Counted from the first letter of the stretch, positions 8,209-14,378 are shown. The stretch is 16,203 nucleotides of DNA from Nitrososphaerota archaeon (GCA_022564385.1 JADFLN010000027.1:1-16203), one strand, 5' to 3'. Made by a program: numbers and translations. The notes: generated by a model from the sequence alone, not told the origin.

Positions 8209-8214
8209 TTTAAA
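8209..8214 (+). promoter_or_regulatory. TATA box deciding the start of the SRPBCC gene
   Basis: TTTAAA is centred about 28 nt before the TTG at 8240, the spacing expected for a leaderless archaeal transcript starting at that codon. It lies inside the longer frame that opens at ATG 8165, which argues against that earlier start. Confidence 0.6.
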
Positions 8215-8239
8215 TCCTAATCGACGAAAATCTGATCCG

Positions 8240-8842
8240 TTGACTATAGTTACAAAATCTATTGACATCAAAGTACCTGTAGATAATGTTTTTACCTATT
8301 TTGCACGACCAGAACACATTTCTGACCAAATTAAAACTGATACAGTCGGAATGACTGTCATTCCTATGGATATCAAAGAAGGAATGGGTGTAGGTACAAC
8401 CTTTAGAATTATCGGTGACTTTAGTGGTAAACGTCTAGAGTGGGATTGTGAGACAACTGAATTTATTAGAAATGAAAAGATATCTGCAAAGCAAATTGCA
8501 GGTCCTTTTAAGAGATGGCAAATTACCAATGAATTCAAATCATTAGGTGATAATCTTACTAGAGTAACAATGTCCGTAGATTATGCAATGCCATTTGGTC
8601 CACTAGGAGCAATTTTGGATAAAGCAAAATTTGCCAAAACTGCTGAGAAAGGTATGGAGACTGCTCTTTACAACGTTAGAGGTTTACTAGAAGGAAATGG
8701 TTCAATTCCTGTATACATTACACTAGATGCATACAGAAAAATTCTTATCGAAAAGAAAAAGATGAATGATGTTCCAGTCTCAACTGTAATTACTGCAATT
8801 CTTGAAAAGTATAATGAAATAGAATCTAAAGTACAAAACTAA
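8240..8842 (+). CDS. SRPBCC (START-like) domain protein with a C-terminal helical extension (200 aa)
   Basis: An SRPBCC lipid/hydrophobic-ligand-binding fold covers about residues 1-150. It shows IVTKSIDIKVPVDNVFTYFARPEHI at the start, GTTFRIIGDFSGKRLEWDCETTEF in the middle, and TRVTMSVDYAMPFGPLG before the long closing helix. About 45 further residues (IPVYITLDAYRKILIEKKKMNDVPVSTVITAILEKYNEI) look like a strand plus two helices, similar in outline to a ribbon-helix-helix unit. The TTG at 8240 is preferred over ATG 8165 because of the TATA box at 8209-8214 and because the domain begins right after it; the alternative adds 25 poorly structured residues. The ligand is unknown. Confidence 0.85.
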   Translation: MTIVTKSIDIKVPVDNVFTYFARPEHISDQIKTDTVGMTVIPMDIKEGMGVGTTFRIIGDFSGKRLEWDCETTEFIRNEKISAKQIAGPFKRWQITNEFKSLGDNLTRVTMSVDYAMPFGPLGAILDKAKFAKTAEKGMETALYNVRGLLEGNGSIPVYITLDAYRKILIEKKKMNDVPVSTVITAILEKYNEIESKVQN

Positions 8843-8901
8843 ATTTTCCTTTATTTTACAATCTTAAGATTAATAACAACTCTGGGTTTATCGATTTTTG
8901 T

Positions 8902-8975
8902 GGGTCTATGGCGCAGCCAGGTAGCGCACCGGACTCTTAATCCGGTTGTCGAGGGTCCGAATCCCTCTAGACCCG
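8902..8975 (+). tRNA. tRNA-Lys (anticodon CTT)
   Basis: Full cloverleaf: acceptor GGGTCTA/TAGACCC, D stem GCGC/GCGC, anticodon stem CCGGA/TCCGG around CTCTTAA (anticodon CTT), T stem GAGGG/CCCTC around TCCGAAT, discriminator G. No CCA is encoded. An A/T-rich TTAATAA box lies about 30 nt upstream and a T run follows directly. Confidence 0.97.
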
Positions 8976-8980
8976 TTTTT
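8976..8980 (+). terminator. T-run terminator after tRNA-Lys
   Basis: Five T residues directly follow the tRNA discriminator base, a typical short archaeal termination signal; no hairpin is needed. Confidence 0.45.
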
Positions 8981-9054
8981 AATTAGTATTAAATATTTTT
9001 TAAATCTACAAAACTGTATACAATGAAAATACAATTTTTAAAAATAAATAAAAA

Positions 9055-9609
9055 TTACAGTTTTCTTAATAGAGTGAACCTAACTTTATCAGGTTCTATA
9101 TCTTCATGCATATCTACATCGCTAACAATTTTTACATTGTAGTTTATCCATCTTTCATGCATGTTACGAAATTTATGATTTTCATCAATTTGTTTTTCTG
9201 TTTTTTCAAATTTCTCACAATTCATTATGTATTTTGTAGCTACTCTGTACATTTCTGCAACTCCTTTTTCTAATGTATCATCATCTAAATAATTCAATAA
9301 CTGATGTGTAAAAACAAAATCTATTGAAGAATCCTCAAATGGCAAGTCTGTAATTGATCCCTTCTTAAAATTTCCACTAGGAAGTTTCTTTTTTGCTATA
9401 TCTAAAGCATTGTCATTTAGATCAATTCCATGAATTTGATATTCATCAGTAAATAATCTTAAATCTATTCCAGTTCCACATCCAACCTCTAGAATACTTG
9501 TACATTTCAAAGAAGTAGCCAAATCCTTTGTATACTTTGCAAATTCTTCATTGTATCTTTTTTCATTCTCATCTGCATATTTATCCCAAAATTCTTTATT
9601 GTAACTCAT
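9055..9609 (-). CDS. SAM-dependent class I methyltransferase (184 aa)
   Basis: The Rossmann-like methyltransferase core is clear: motif I ILEVGCGTGIDLRLF (residues 39-53), the acidic end of strand 2 at D63 (IHGIDLND), an adenine-region D88 (GSITDLPFED) and the strand 4 motif IDFVFTHQLLNYL. The region YRVATKYIMNCEKFEKTE resembles small-molecule methylases associated with surface sugar synthesis, but the substrate cannot be assigned. It is probably the last gene of a minus-strand run: branched-chain aminotransferase, 53-aa Cys-rich protein (39 nt upstream) and this gene. Confidence 0.88.
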   Translation of the reverse strand: MSYNKEFWDKYADENEKRYNEEFAKYTKDLATSLKCTSILEVGCGTGIDLRLFTDEYQIHGIDLNDNALDIAKKKLPSGNFKKGSITDLPFEDSSIDFVFTHQLLNYLDDDTLEKGVAEMYRVATKYIMNCEKFEKTEKQIDENHKFRNMHERWINYNVKIVSDVDMHEDIEPDKVRFTLLRKL

Positions 9610-9648
9610 ATAGAATTTTCAAACAACACTCTATTTGATACTAATTGT

Positions 9649-9810
9649 TTAGTGCTGACATTTGCATGGAACAAGTTTTGTATCAAAAGTACAATCATGT
9701 GGCCCATCTGATTTTCCCTGTGTTGGAATCTCTTTCATACAGTCTTCATGGCGTCCTTTTCTGCAAAACCAACAGATTTCCTGAGTATCACCAGTAGCAC
9801 ATGAATCCAT
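9649..9810 (-). CDS. Small cysteine-rich putative metal-binding protein (53 aa)
   Basis: The frame runs from ATG at 9810 to TAA and encodes 53 residues with seven Cys (4, 13, 16, 24, 40, 49, 51) and four His. Pairs such as CWFC (13-16) and CKC (49-51) suggest zinc binding or a small redox/Fe-S site. The chain has no membrane segment. It sits 41 nt after the ilvE stop and 39 nt before the methyltransferase start, all on the minus strand, so it is probably co-transcribed. I do not recognise the family. The density and spacing of Cys make a chance frame unlikely. Confidence 0.72.
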   Translation of the reverse strand: MDSCATGDTQEICWFCRKGRHEDCMKEIPTQGKSDGPHDCTFDTKLVPCKCQH

Positions 9811-9851
9811 AATATCTAATCATTTTTGTGTGTAAAAAACTTCCTGAAAAA

Positions 9852-10766
9852 TTAGATAAACGTTAACCATGGCAAAAATCTTTCATCTTTACCCATTACT
9901 ACACTAGAAAATGATTTTTGTAATGCTTTTGTAATTTCTCCCATCTTACCATTTCCAATCTTTACTTTGTCTACCTGTGTAACTGACTTTACCTCAGCGG
10001 CTGTCCCTGTCATGAAAATTTCATCGGCTGTATAGAGATCATCTCTTTCTAGATCTCGTTCAATTACAAAATCATCATTTTCTTCAATAATTTGGATAAC
10101 GCTATCTCTCGTAATTCCCTCTAATCCACCTGCTGAAAGAGGCGGTGTTAGTATACTATCGTCTTTTACAATAAATATATTTTCAGCACTTCCTTCTGCA
10201 ATTTTTCCAGAATAATTTAACATAATTGCTTCGTCATAGCCATTTTCTAATGCTTCAACTCTTGCAAGTGCTGCATTTGAATAATTAGCTGCTGCTTTTG
10301 CTTGCATTGGTTGAGATCTTGAATCAATTTTTATCCAACTTGAAATTTTACATTTTGCTCCAGAGAATTTACCTGCTTTTGATTCTCCCATCTTCCATGC
10401 CCAACATGCAATTGAAACGTCTACTTTATTTTGAGTAGGAGTTAGTCCCATTGTTCCATAACCATAATATGCTAATGGTCTAATGTAGCATTCTTTTAGT
10501 TCACTAGACTTTACAGTTTTTATTATAGCATTTGAAATTTCTTTTTTTGAGAATTGCATCTTCATTGAATACAATTTTGCAGATTTGAAGAATCTATCAA
10601 TATGTTCTGGTAGTCTAAATATTGCAGAGCCATTTGGTGTGTTATAACATCTGATTCCTTCAAAGATTGATGTTGAATAATGTAATGCGTGAGTTAGTAC
10701 ATGTACTTTGGCATCTTTGAACGGTACTAACTTTCCATTCATCCATATTTTGCCAATCTCTTTCAT
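9852..10766 (-). CDS. ilvE: Branched-chain amino acid aminotransferase (304 aa)
   Basis: This fold type IV PLP aminotransferase catalyses the last step of valine, leucine and isoleucine synthesis. The sequence shows the family N-terminus IWMNGKLVPFKDAKVHVLTHALHYSTSIFEGIRCY, the PLP lysine K157 in MQAKAAANYSNAALA, then GYDEAIMLNYSGKIAEGSAENIFIV with the PLP-binding Glu, GGLEGITRDSVI and EIFMTGTAAEVKSVTQVD. Length is typical. A TTTAAA box at 10791-10796 is about 27 nt before the ATG, so the mRNA is likely leaderless. D-amino-acid transaminase or aminodeoxychorismate lyase, which share the fold, fit less well because of the long N-terminal EGIRCY segment. Confidence 0.95.
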   Translation of the reverse strand: MKEIGKIWMNGKLVPFKDAKVHVLTHALHYSTSIFEGIRCYNTPNGSAIFRLPEHIDRFFKSAKLYSMKMQFSKKEISNAIIKTVKSSELKECYIRPLAYYGYGTMGLTPTQNKVDVSIACWAWKMGESKAGKFSGAKCKISSWIKIDSRSQPMQAKAAANYSNAALARVEALENGYDEAIMLNYSGKIAEGSAENIFIVKDDSILTPPLSAGGLEGITRDSVIQIIEENDDFVIERDLERDDLYTADEIFMTGTAAEVKSVTQVDKVKIGNGKMGEITKALQKSFSSVVMGKDERFLPWLTFI

Positions 10767-10790
10767 AGGAGAGAGAAAAAACTCTACTAA

Positions 10791-10796
10791 TTTAAA
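10791..10796 (-). promoter_or_regulatory. TATA box of ilvE
   Basis: TTTAAA, same on both strands, is centred about 27 nt before the ilvE ATG (minus strand), matching a leaderless start. Confidence 0.6.
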
Positions 10797-10866
10797 GAAT
10801 TATTTTTTTTAAATGTAGTTTTTCTTAATTTGGAAACTACATATCAGACAAATAACAAATTCTAGT

Positions 10867-11079
10867 ATGGAGTGGATTTTAGGTTTTGTTGCAATAATTT
10901 TTCTTCTAGTAGGCTTGGTTGGTCAGGCATTTGAAATGAGAAAGATTCGTTTGGCTACATACAAAGATGGAGAATTGGCCTCAGCAAATATTTTCATGAA
11001 TAAGAAGAACTTCAAATGGTATGCATTACTTGGTATTGGAATAATTCTTTGGTATGTATCTGAGCGTATGTACACTTAA
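10867..11079 (+). CDS. Small membrane protein (70 aa)
   Basis: I do not recognise the family. There are two hydrophobic helices, about residues 3-22 and 51-66. They are separated by a polar stretch rich in Lys (EMRKIRLATYKDGELASANIFMNKKNFKW) that is predicted cytoplasmic, so both ends face out. It is alone on the plus strand, divergent from ilvE. Its stop lies only a few bases before the direct repeat that borders the putative mobile element, so its native 3' flank was probably interrupted by that insertion. Confidence 0.75.
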   Translation: MEWILGFVAIIFLLVGLVGQAFEMRKIRLATYKDGELASANIFMNKKNFKWYALLGIGIILWYVSERMYT

Positions 11080-11084
11080 CTATA

Positions 11085-11095
11085 TAGATCATCTC
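11085..11095 (+). repeat. Left target-site duplication of the putative element
   Basis: TAGATCATCTC here is repeated in the same orientation at 12779-12789. Each copy abuts the outer end of an inverted terminal repeat with no spare base. The maximal direct repeat is 17 nt, TATAGATCATCTCTAAA (11083-11099 and 12777-12793), so the true duplication is 11-17 bp. Confidence 0.75.
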
Positions 11096-11146
11096 TAAAA
11101 ATAGAATGCCCCTCTTTTGTGATGGAAAACAAATTGTAACTAGAGA
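11096..11146 (+). repeat. Left terminal inverted repeat
   Basis: The first 27 nt (11096-11122, beginning TAAAAATAGAATGCCCC) are the exact reverse complement of 12752-12778. The match continues imperfectly, with GGAAAACA, GTA and CTAG shared, to about 11146 (45 of 51 positions by hand count). Confidence 0.85.
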
Positions 11147-11213
11147 TTAATTTGTAGTTTGTTTGTTGCACATTTCTTATATTTTTCTATTTTGACAATA
11201 GTTTGATTTACGG

Positions 11214-11360
11214 ATGAACATTTACTTGACTAATGAAATAAAACAAGATTTTGAGCGCTACAAAAAATTATCTTTAAAATTAATTCATGATTTAATTAAA
11301 GAAGGGAAATACAACCCATTTTATCAAAAACAGATTCTAAAAAATAGATTACCTCGTTAA
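11214..11360 (+). CDS. Small basic ORF inside the element (48 aa), uncertain
   Basis: The frame from ATG 11214 to TAA encodes a Lys-rich, mostly helical peptide: MNIYLTNEIKQDFERYKKLS, then LKLIHDLIKEGKYNPFYQKQ and ILKNRLPR. A TATA-like A/T block (centre near 11186) lies about 28 nt before the ATG, which fits a leaderless transcript. It is the only frame in the 340-nt gap between the 70-aa and 197-aa genes, a gap that otherwise holds the left terminal repeat. It could be an accessory DNA-binding or regulatory peptide of the element, but there is no motif to prove it. Confidence 0.42.
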   Translation: MNIYLTNEIKQDFERYKKLSLKLIHDLIKEGKYNPFYQKQILKNRLPR

Positions 11361-11423
11361 TCTGATCTGCATTGGGTAAATTTACCATATTTCAAATAGT
11401 GCTTTTTTTATAGAAAAATAAGC

Positions 11424-12017
11424 ATGAAACTTGTTTCAAACTTTGTTAATTCTATTTCTGTGCAAACTACCACTTTGGTTTCACTAATTGCAATTCTTGC
11501 AGTTTTTGGACCATTCATTACAGTTTCCGGTGGGTTTTGGGATACAGTTAATCATTTAGTTAATGAACCTGATAATTTTTGGAGTATTCAACACATGGTT
11601 GTGTATTTTGGAGTTTCTTTAGTTGCATCTGCTGGTTTTTTGGGTATGCTTATTTTAATTAAAAAATCCGTCCGCGGAACTCTAAAAACTGGAATTGTAC
11701 TTGTAGTAGTTGGTGCAGCCATTCAACTAGTTGCAGGTTTTGCAGATTCCATCTCACATGATGTGTATGGAATTGACGGATTAATTTCTTGGTCACATCA
11801 ACCACTTGAATTAGGCCTAGTTTTAGCAGCACTTGGTGGATTCATAGTACTAAAAAATAGAGAACATACTAGACTTAAAATTTTAATTCCATTTTCAATA
11901 ATTGCTTTTCTCTTTTTTACAACTTGGCTTGTGTTTAATTTTGCTTTAATTTTTGGACATACAATGCAATGTATCTATATTCATGTTATATTTTCATCAG
12001 GATGCTCAATTCTATAG
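11424..12017 (+). CDS. Five-helix membrane protein with conserved histidines (197 aa), function unknown
   Basis: The family is not recognised. Five hydrophobic helices are visible at about residues 15-35, 57-80, 88-108, 126-145 and 151-178, with a short C-terminal tail. Histidines sit at or near helix ends (H44, H57, H112, H125, H179), notably in SHDVYGIDGLISWSHQPLE and FGHTMQC, which could bind heme or metal; this is only suggestive. The chain ends GCSIL, as does the partial paralogue at 1-92. Its last 37 nt overlap the convergent 163-aa gene. It lies within the putative mobile element. ATG 11424 is preceded by an A/T-rich region but no distinct ribosome binding site. Confidence 0.82.
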   Translation: MKLVSNFVNSISVQTTTLVSLIAILAVFGPFITVSGGFWDTVNHLVNEPDNFWSIQHMVVYFGVSLVASAGFLGMLILIKKSVRGTLKTGIVLVVVGAAIQLVAGFADSISHDVYGIDGLISWSHQPLELGLVLAALGGFIVLKNREHTRLKILIPFSIIAFLFFTTWLVFNFALIFGHTMQCIYIHVIFSSGCSIL

Positions 12018-12472
12018 TTTCTCAATTTTATAAATGATGAAATAACAATAATTATTCCTCCAACTAAAGTCATGATTCCTGAATAAATCATTTCCTCTAC
12101 ACGTGTATCTCCTAATTCTATCTGCATATCAATTGGATTCTCAAAAGTATTGACAACATTTACTGTATATTTCCCGCTTTGCTTAAAATCAAAATAACTC
12201 ACAGACATTTTTGTCTCTATGTTTTTTTCTGAAATAATATTTTCATTATTATTCAAAACCTGAACAAATACTTTGTATTTTAGAAATTCAGGCATAAAAA
12301 TTTTATAATATCCAATCCCACTCCCTTCAAAATCTAATTGAATTTTATGAGAGTGTTGAGATTCTAAAATAAATCCTTCTTCTATTTTATCACCTTCTAC
12401 AAATATCATTGACGTCCAAATAATTCCAATCACACTTAGTATTATTCCGATTTTGAATAATGATATCTTCAA
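11981..12472 (-). CDS. Two-pass membrane protein, paralogue of the 56-547 gene (163 aa)
   Basis: It has the same architecture and exact length as the protein at 56-547: N-terminal helix (about 6-26), extracytoplasmic beta-rich domain (about 28-122) and C-terminal helix (about 128-148). Best conserved are KIGI-L-VIGIIWT, LDFEG-IGYYK, TKMSV-YFDF, SGIM and IEHP-ENI; the loop at 61-70 is most variable. The absence of gaps and stops after about 44% amino-acid change implies the copy stayed under selection, unlike the adjacent tRNA copy. It is convergent with the 197-aa gene (37-nt overlap). Function unknown; it may be a sensor or envelope partner of that protein. Confidence 0.82.
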   Translation of the reverse strand: MKISLFKIGIILSVIGIIWTSMIFVEGDKIEEGFILESQHSHKIQLDFEGSGIGYYKIFMPEFLKYKVFVQVLNNNENIISEKNIETKMSVSYFDFKQSGKYTVNVVNTFENPIDMQIELGDTRVEEMIYSGIMTLVGGIIIVISSFIKLRNYRIEHPDENIT

Positions 12473-12515
12473 TTCAATGATTTTGTAAACTATTTGTTTA
12501 ATAAGATAATCTAAA

Positions 12516-12578
12516 GGACTCGATCCTTCAACCTAATAGTTAGAAGATATTGTATTATCCAGACATTACAATGAGTTC
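12516..12578 (-). pseudogene. Decayed tRNA-Arg copy
   Basis: Collinear with tRNA-Arg at 590-663 but 11 nt shorter: about 10 nt are lost across the 3' acceptor/T-stem junction and one nt in the anticodon arm. The D-loop core TCTGGATA is kept. Most substitutions change G or C to A or T and break the acceptor, D and anticodon stems, so no cloverleaf remains. The loop triplet now reads TCT in place of TCG. Confidence 0.85.
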
Positions 12579-12654
12579 AAACAAGTAAGAATTTAACGGG
12601 CATAAAATAGCCACAAACCCACTTTGCGGAAATTATGACGAGTAAAACTAACTC

Positions 12655-12694
12655 ATAATCCTATACTGGATTATCTAGAACAATCTCTAGATAA
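12655..12694. other. Two overlapping perfect hairpins
   Basis: ATAATCC (12655-12661) pairs with GGATTAT (12668-12674) over a 6-nt loop. TTATCTAGA (12671-12679) pairs with TCTAGATAA (12686-12694), also over 6 nt. The two share TTAT at 12671-12674, so only one can form fully at a time. They lie inside the element, between the tRNA remnant and the right terminal repeat. Role unknown. Confidence 0.5.
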
Positions 12695-12727
12695 ATCATT
12701 TTTCTGTTCTATAATTTCAGATAAAAC

Positions 12728-12778
12728 TCGCTAGATACCGTCTGTTTTCCCTCACAAAAGAGGGGCATTCTATTTTTA
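12728..12778 (-). repeat. Right terminal inverted repeat
   Basis: The outer 27 nt (12752-12778) are the exact reverse complement of 11096-11122. The inner part matches imperfectly to about 12728. It ends flush with the right direct repeat at 12779. Confidence 0.85.
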
Positions 12779-12789
12779 TAGATCATCTC
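12779..12789 (+). repeat. Right target-site duplication of the putative element
   Basis: TAGATCATCTC, same orientation as 11085-11095, beginning at the base after the right terminal repeat. Confidence 0.75.
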
Positions 12790-12830
12790 TAAATACTAGA
12801 AAATTTAACATATAGTACCGCGTGTTTTGG

Positions 12831-12907
12831 GTAACGCCGGACTGAATCTAGATAATGGTCCAAGAACAAACCCATGATGGCGTTTACAGGTGAAAGCCCG
12901 TAACGCC
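12831..12907 (+). ncRNA. GC-rich segment with two mutually exclusive folds, possible small RNA or switch
   Basis: In AT-rich surroundings this 77-nt segment is about half G+C. GTAACGCC occurs at 12831-12838 and again at 12900-12907, and GGCGTTTAC (12879-12887) can pair with either copy through 8 bp and one bulged T. The first pairing encloses a GGAC/GTCC hairpin (12839-12861). The second makes a hairpin followed by ACTCTTTT. A TTTAAC box near 12804-12809 lies about 27 nt upstream on the plus strand. No gene follows on that strand. On the minus strand the 3' hairpin directly follows the aspartate kinase stop and could act as its 3' end. The strand is therefore unsure. Confidence 0.4.
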
Positions 12908-12917
12908 ACTCTTTTCA

Positions 12918-14333
12918 TTAAACAAAATTAATTTTAGAAATCTCTTCGTGTATTGCATTAATGGCCTTGCTTATGTTCTCTTTTGCATCTTCTATGACAA
13001 TAATTATTCGTGAAGTCTCTTCTTGTGCATCCATATTCAAAATATTTAATCCTGATTCACCAATCTTTGTACTAGTCCTTGAAACAACTTGTTGGACCCT
13101 CCACATTTCATCACCAATTAATGTAATTACTCCTCTGTTGTATGTAATTGTAGCAAGAGAATCAAATCCTAACAAATATTTTTCATTTCTTTTAACATAA
13201 TCTCCATCTAAGAACAATATTCTAGAGAACTCTATTCCATCTTTTGTAAATGGTGATAAAATTATAAACTCACTATAACGTTTGTCTTTTTCTAATGATG
13301 TTAACAATTTTTGAATACAACTTGTTTCAATTCTAAAAATTGCACAATTTTCTTTTCCTGTAACTATCTTAATTGGATGTCCCTTTTGTTCATCTAACAC
13401 TCTCTTTATTGTGGTTACTTTTTCTGGATTTCTCATATTTGTAACAGTAATTGGCATATCGACTCCATTTTCTACAATTTCTTTTATTGCAATAGGATCT
13501 AAAATTTTCATTCCAAACATTCCTGCTAGTCTTGCTTCATTGTATGACAATTGAATTACTTCACTTAATCCTGATTTCACAATTTTAGGATCTGCAGAAA
13601 CAACAGCACTATCTTTCTCAAAGTCTATGCTGGTTTCATATTTTTTATGAAATAATATTCCAAGATCTGCCGCAGTTCTATCTGAGCCTCCTCGTTCATA
13701 TGTAGTAGTTACATTATCTACTGTTTTTCCGATAAATCCTCCAATCGAAACTACTTCATTTTCTTTTACCAGTTCTGCAATTTTACCCATCTTCTCTCTG
13801 GATTCTGATATGAGAAAATTTGTTGATTCTATGTTGTTATCTGTAATAATTGGCCAATTATCAAATTTTACAGCATCTGTCTTTATGCCATTACTTCTTA
13901 GAACAAAGTTCATCACATGAGACATTAAGATTTCTCCAGAAAACGCTAATGCTCTTGAACGTATCTCATCTGCAAATTCTTTGTTCACATATGCCTCATC
14001 AAGTGCTTTTTGTGTCTTTTCTAAATGTGAATCAATAATACTTGTACAGTCTTCTTTATTTTCTGTATTTACCATTTCCAGAATTTTTTGATAAGTTGAT
14101 TTTACAATATCTAATGACGGTTTAATTCCTCTCTCTGCATTTCTGCCTTGTTCTAAAACCACATCAGTAAGAGAACATATTTTTCCATCATACATTGTTG
14201 ATGGAGCTGAAAAAACAGCAATTAGTTTGGAATCTTTTTTCAAATCATTAATTCGTTTAACAATTTCTGGAATGGATACTCCATCTGTACCTATTGCACT
14301 TCCTCCAAATTTGACTACTACTAGTTTTGTCAT
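12918..14333 (-). CDS. lysC: Aspartate kinase (471 aa)
   Basis: The enzyme phosphorylates aspartate, the first step towards threonine, methionine and, where present, lysine. The amino-acid kinase domain opens with VVVKFGGSAIGT (residues 5-16) and AVFSAPSTMYDG. It continues through ALAFSGEILMSHVMNFVL, VVSIGGFIGKT and the TYERGGSDRTAADLGILF nucleotide/substrate motif, then AVVSADPKIVKSG and SYNEARLAGMFGMKILDP. The last roughly 150 residues form two ACT-type regulatory units (VTGKENCAIFRIE and ATITYNRGVITLIGDE...NILNMDAQEETSRIIIVIED), so feedback inhibition by an end-product amino acid is likely. A TTAATA box near 14362-14367 could drive a leaderless transcript. The stop is followed by a hairpin-forming segment. 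Confidence 0.95.
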   Translation of the reverse strand: MTKLVVVKFGGSAIGTDGVSIPEIVKRINDLKKDSKLIAVFSAPSTMYDGKICSLTDVVLEQGRNAERGIKPSLDIVKSTYQKILEMVNTENKEDCTSIIDSHLEKTQKALDEAYVNKEFADEIRSRALAFSGEILMSHVMNFVLRSNGIKTDAVKFDNWPIITDNNIESTNFLISESREKMGKIAELVKENEVVSIGGFIGKTVDNVTTTYERGGSDRTAADLGILFHKKYETSIDFEKDSAVVSADPKIVKSGLSEVIQLSYNEARLAGMFGMKILDPIAIKEIVENGVDMPITVTNMRNPEKVTTIKRVLDEQKGHPIKIVTGKENCAIFRIETSCIQKLLTSLEKDKRYSEFIILSPFTKDGIEFSRILFLDGDYVKRNEKYLLGFDSLATITYNRGVITLIGDEMWRVQQVVSRTSTKIGESGLNILNMDAQEETSRIIIVIEDAKENISKAINAIHEEISKINFV

Positions 14334-14378
14334 GGTACTTTATCAAAATTCAATGGTTATCTATTAAGCATTTGATCG

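Larger units (their letters stand above)
11926..12606. repeat. Segmental duplication, copy 2 (partner at 1-691)
   Basis: This is the second copy of the membrane-pair plus tRNA-Arg block, carried inside the putative element. Homology ends at about 12606; from there to the right terminal repeat the sequence has no counterpart at the tRNA-Arg locus. The matching upstream part of copy 1 is outside the window, so the left limit is unknown. Confidence 0.85.
11096..12778. mobile_element. Putative non-autonomous transposable element (about 1.68 kb) with captured genes
   Basis: The segment has terminal inverted repeats (27 perfect bp) flanked exactly by direct repeats of 11-17 bp, the classic signature of transposition. 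No transposase, recombinase, Cas1 or polymerase frame is present. The interior holds a 48-codon ORF, a 197-aa and a convergent 163-aa membrane-protein gene, a decayed tRNA-Arg and two hairpins. From 11926 to 12606 it is collinear with the block at 1-691, so the cargo derives from, or shares origin with, a chromosomal tRNA-Arg locus. The right end sits just before a GC-rich structured segment. The long duplication is unusual for common insertion sequences and leaves the enzyme unidentified. Confidence 0.7.

Noticed and set aside
8165..8239. 25-residue N-terminal extension of the SRPBCC protein
   Set aside because: A TATA box lies within it at exact leaderless spacing from TTG 8240, and the extension does not look like part of the domain.
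11096..12778. Casposon
   Set aside because: Inverted ends and a duplication length of 11-17 bp are compatible, but there is no Cas1, polymerase or other casposon gene, and the element is far too short; at most a miniature derivative.
12600..12830. RNase P or SRP RNA on the minus strand
   Set aside because: I looked for the conserved cores of both RNAs and did not find them; the region is better explained by the element end and local hairpins.
12838..12861. Resemblance of CTGAATCTAGATAATGG to the thiamine pyrophosphate riboswitch core
   Set aside because: The other obligatory elements (GGGGTGC arm, CTGAGA and the closing AGGGA) are missing and no thiamine gene follows.
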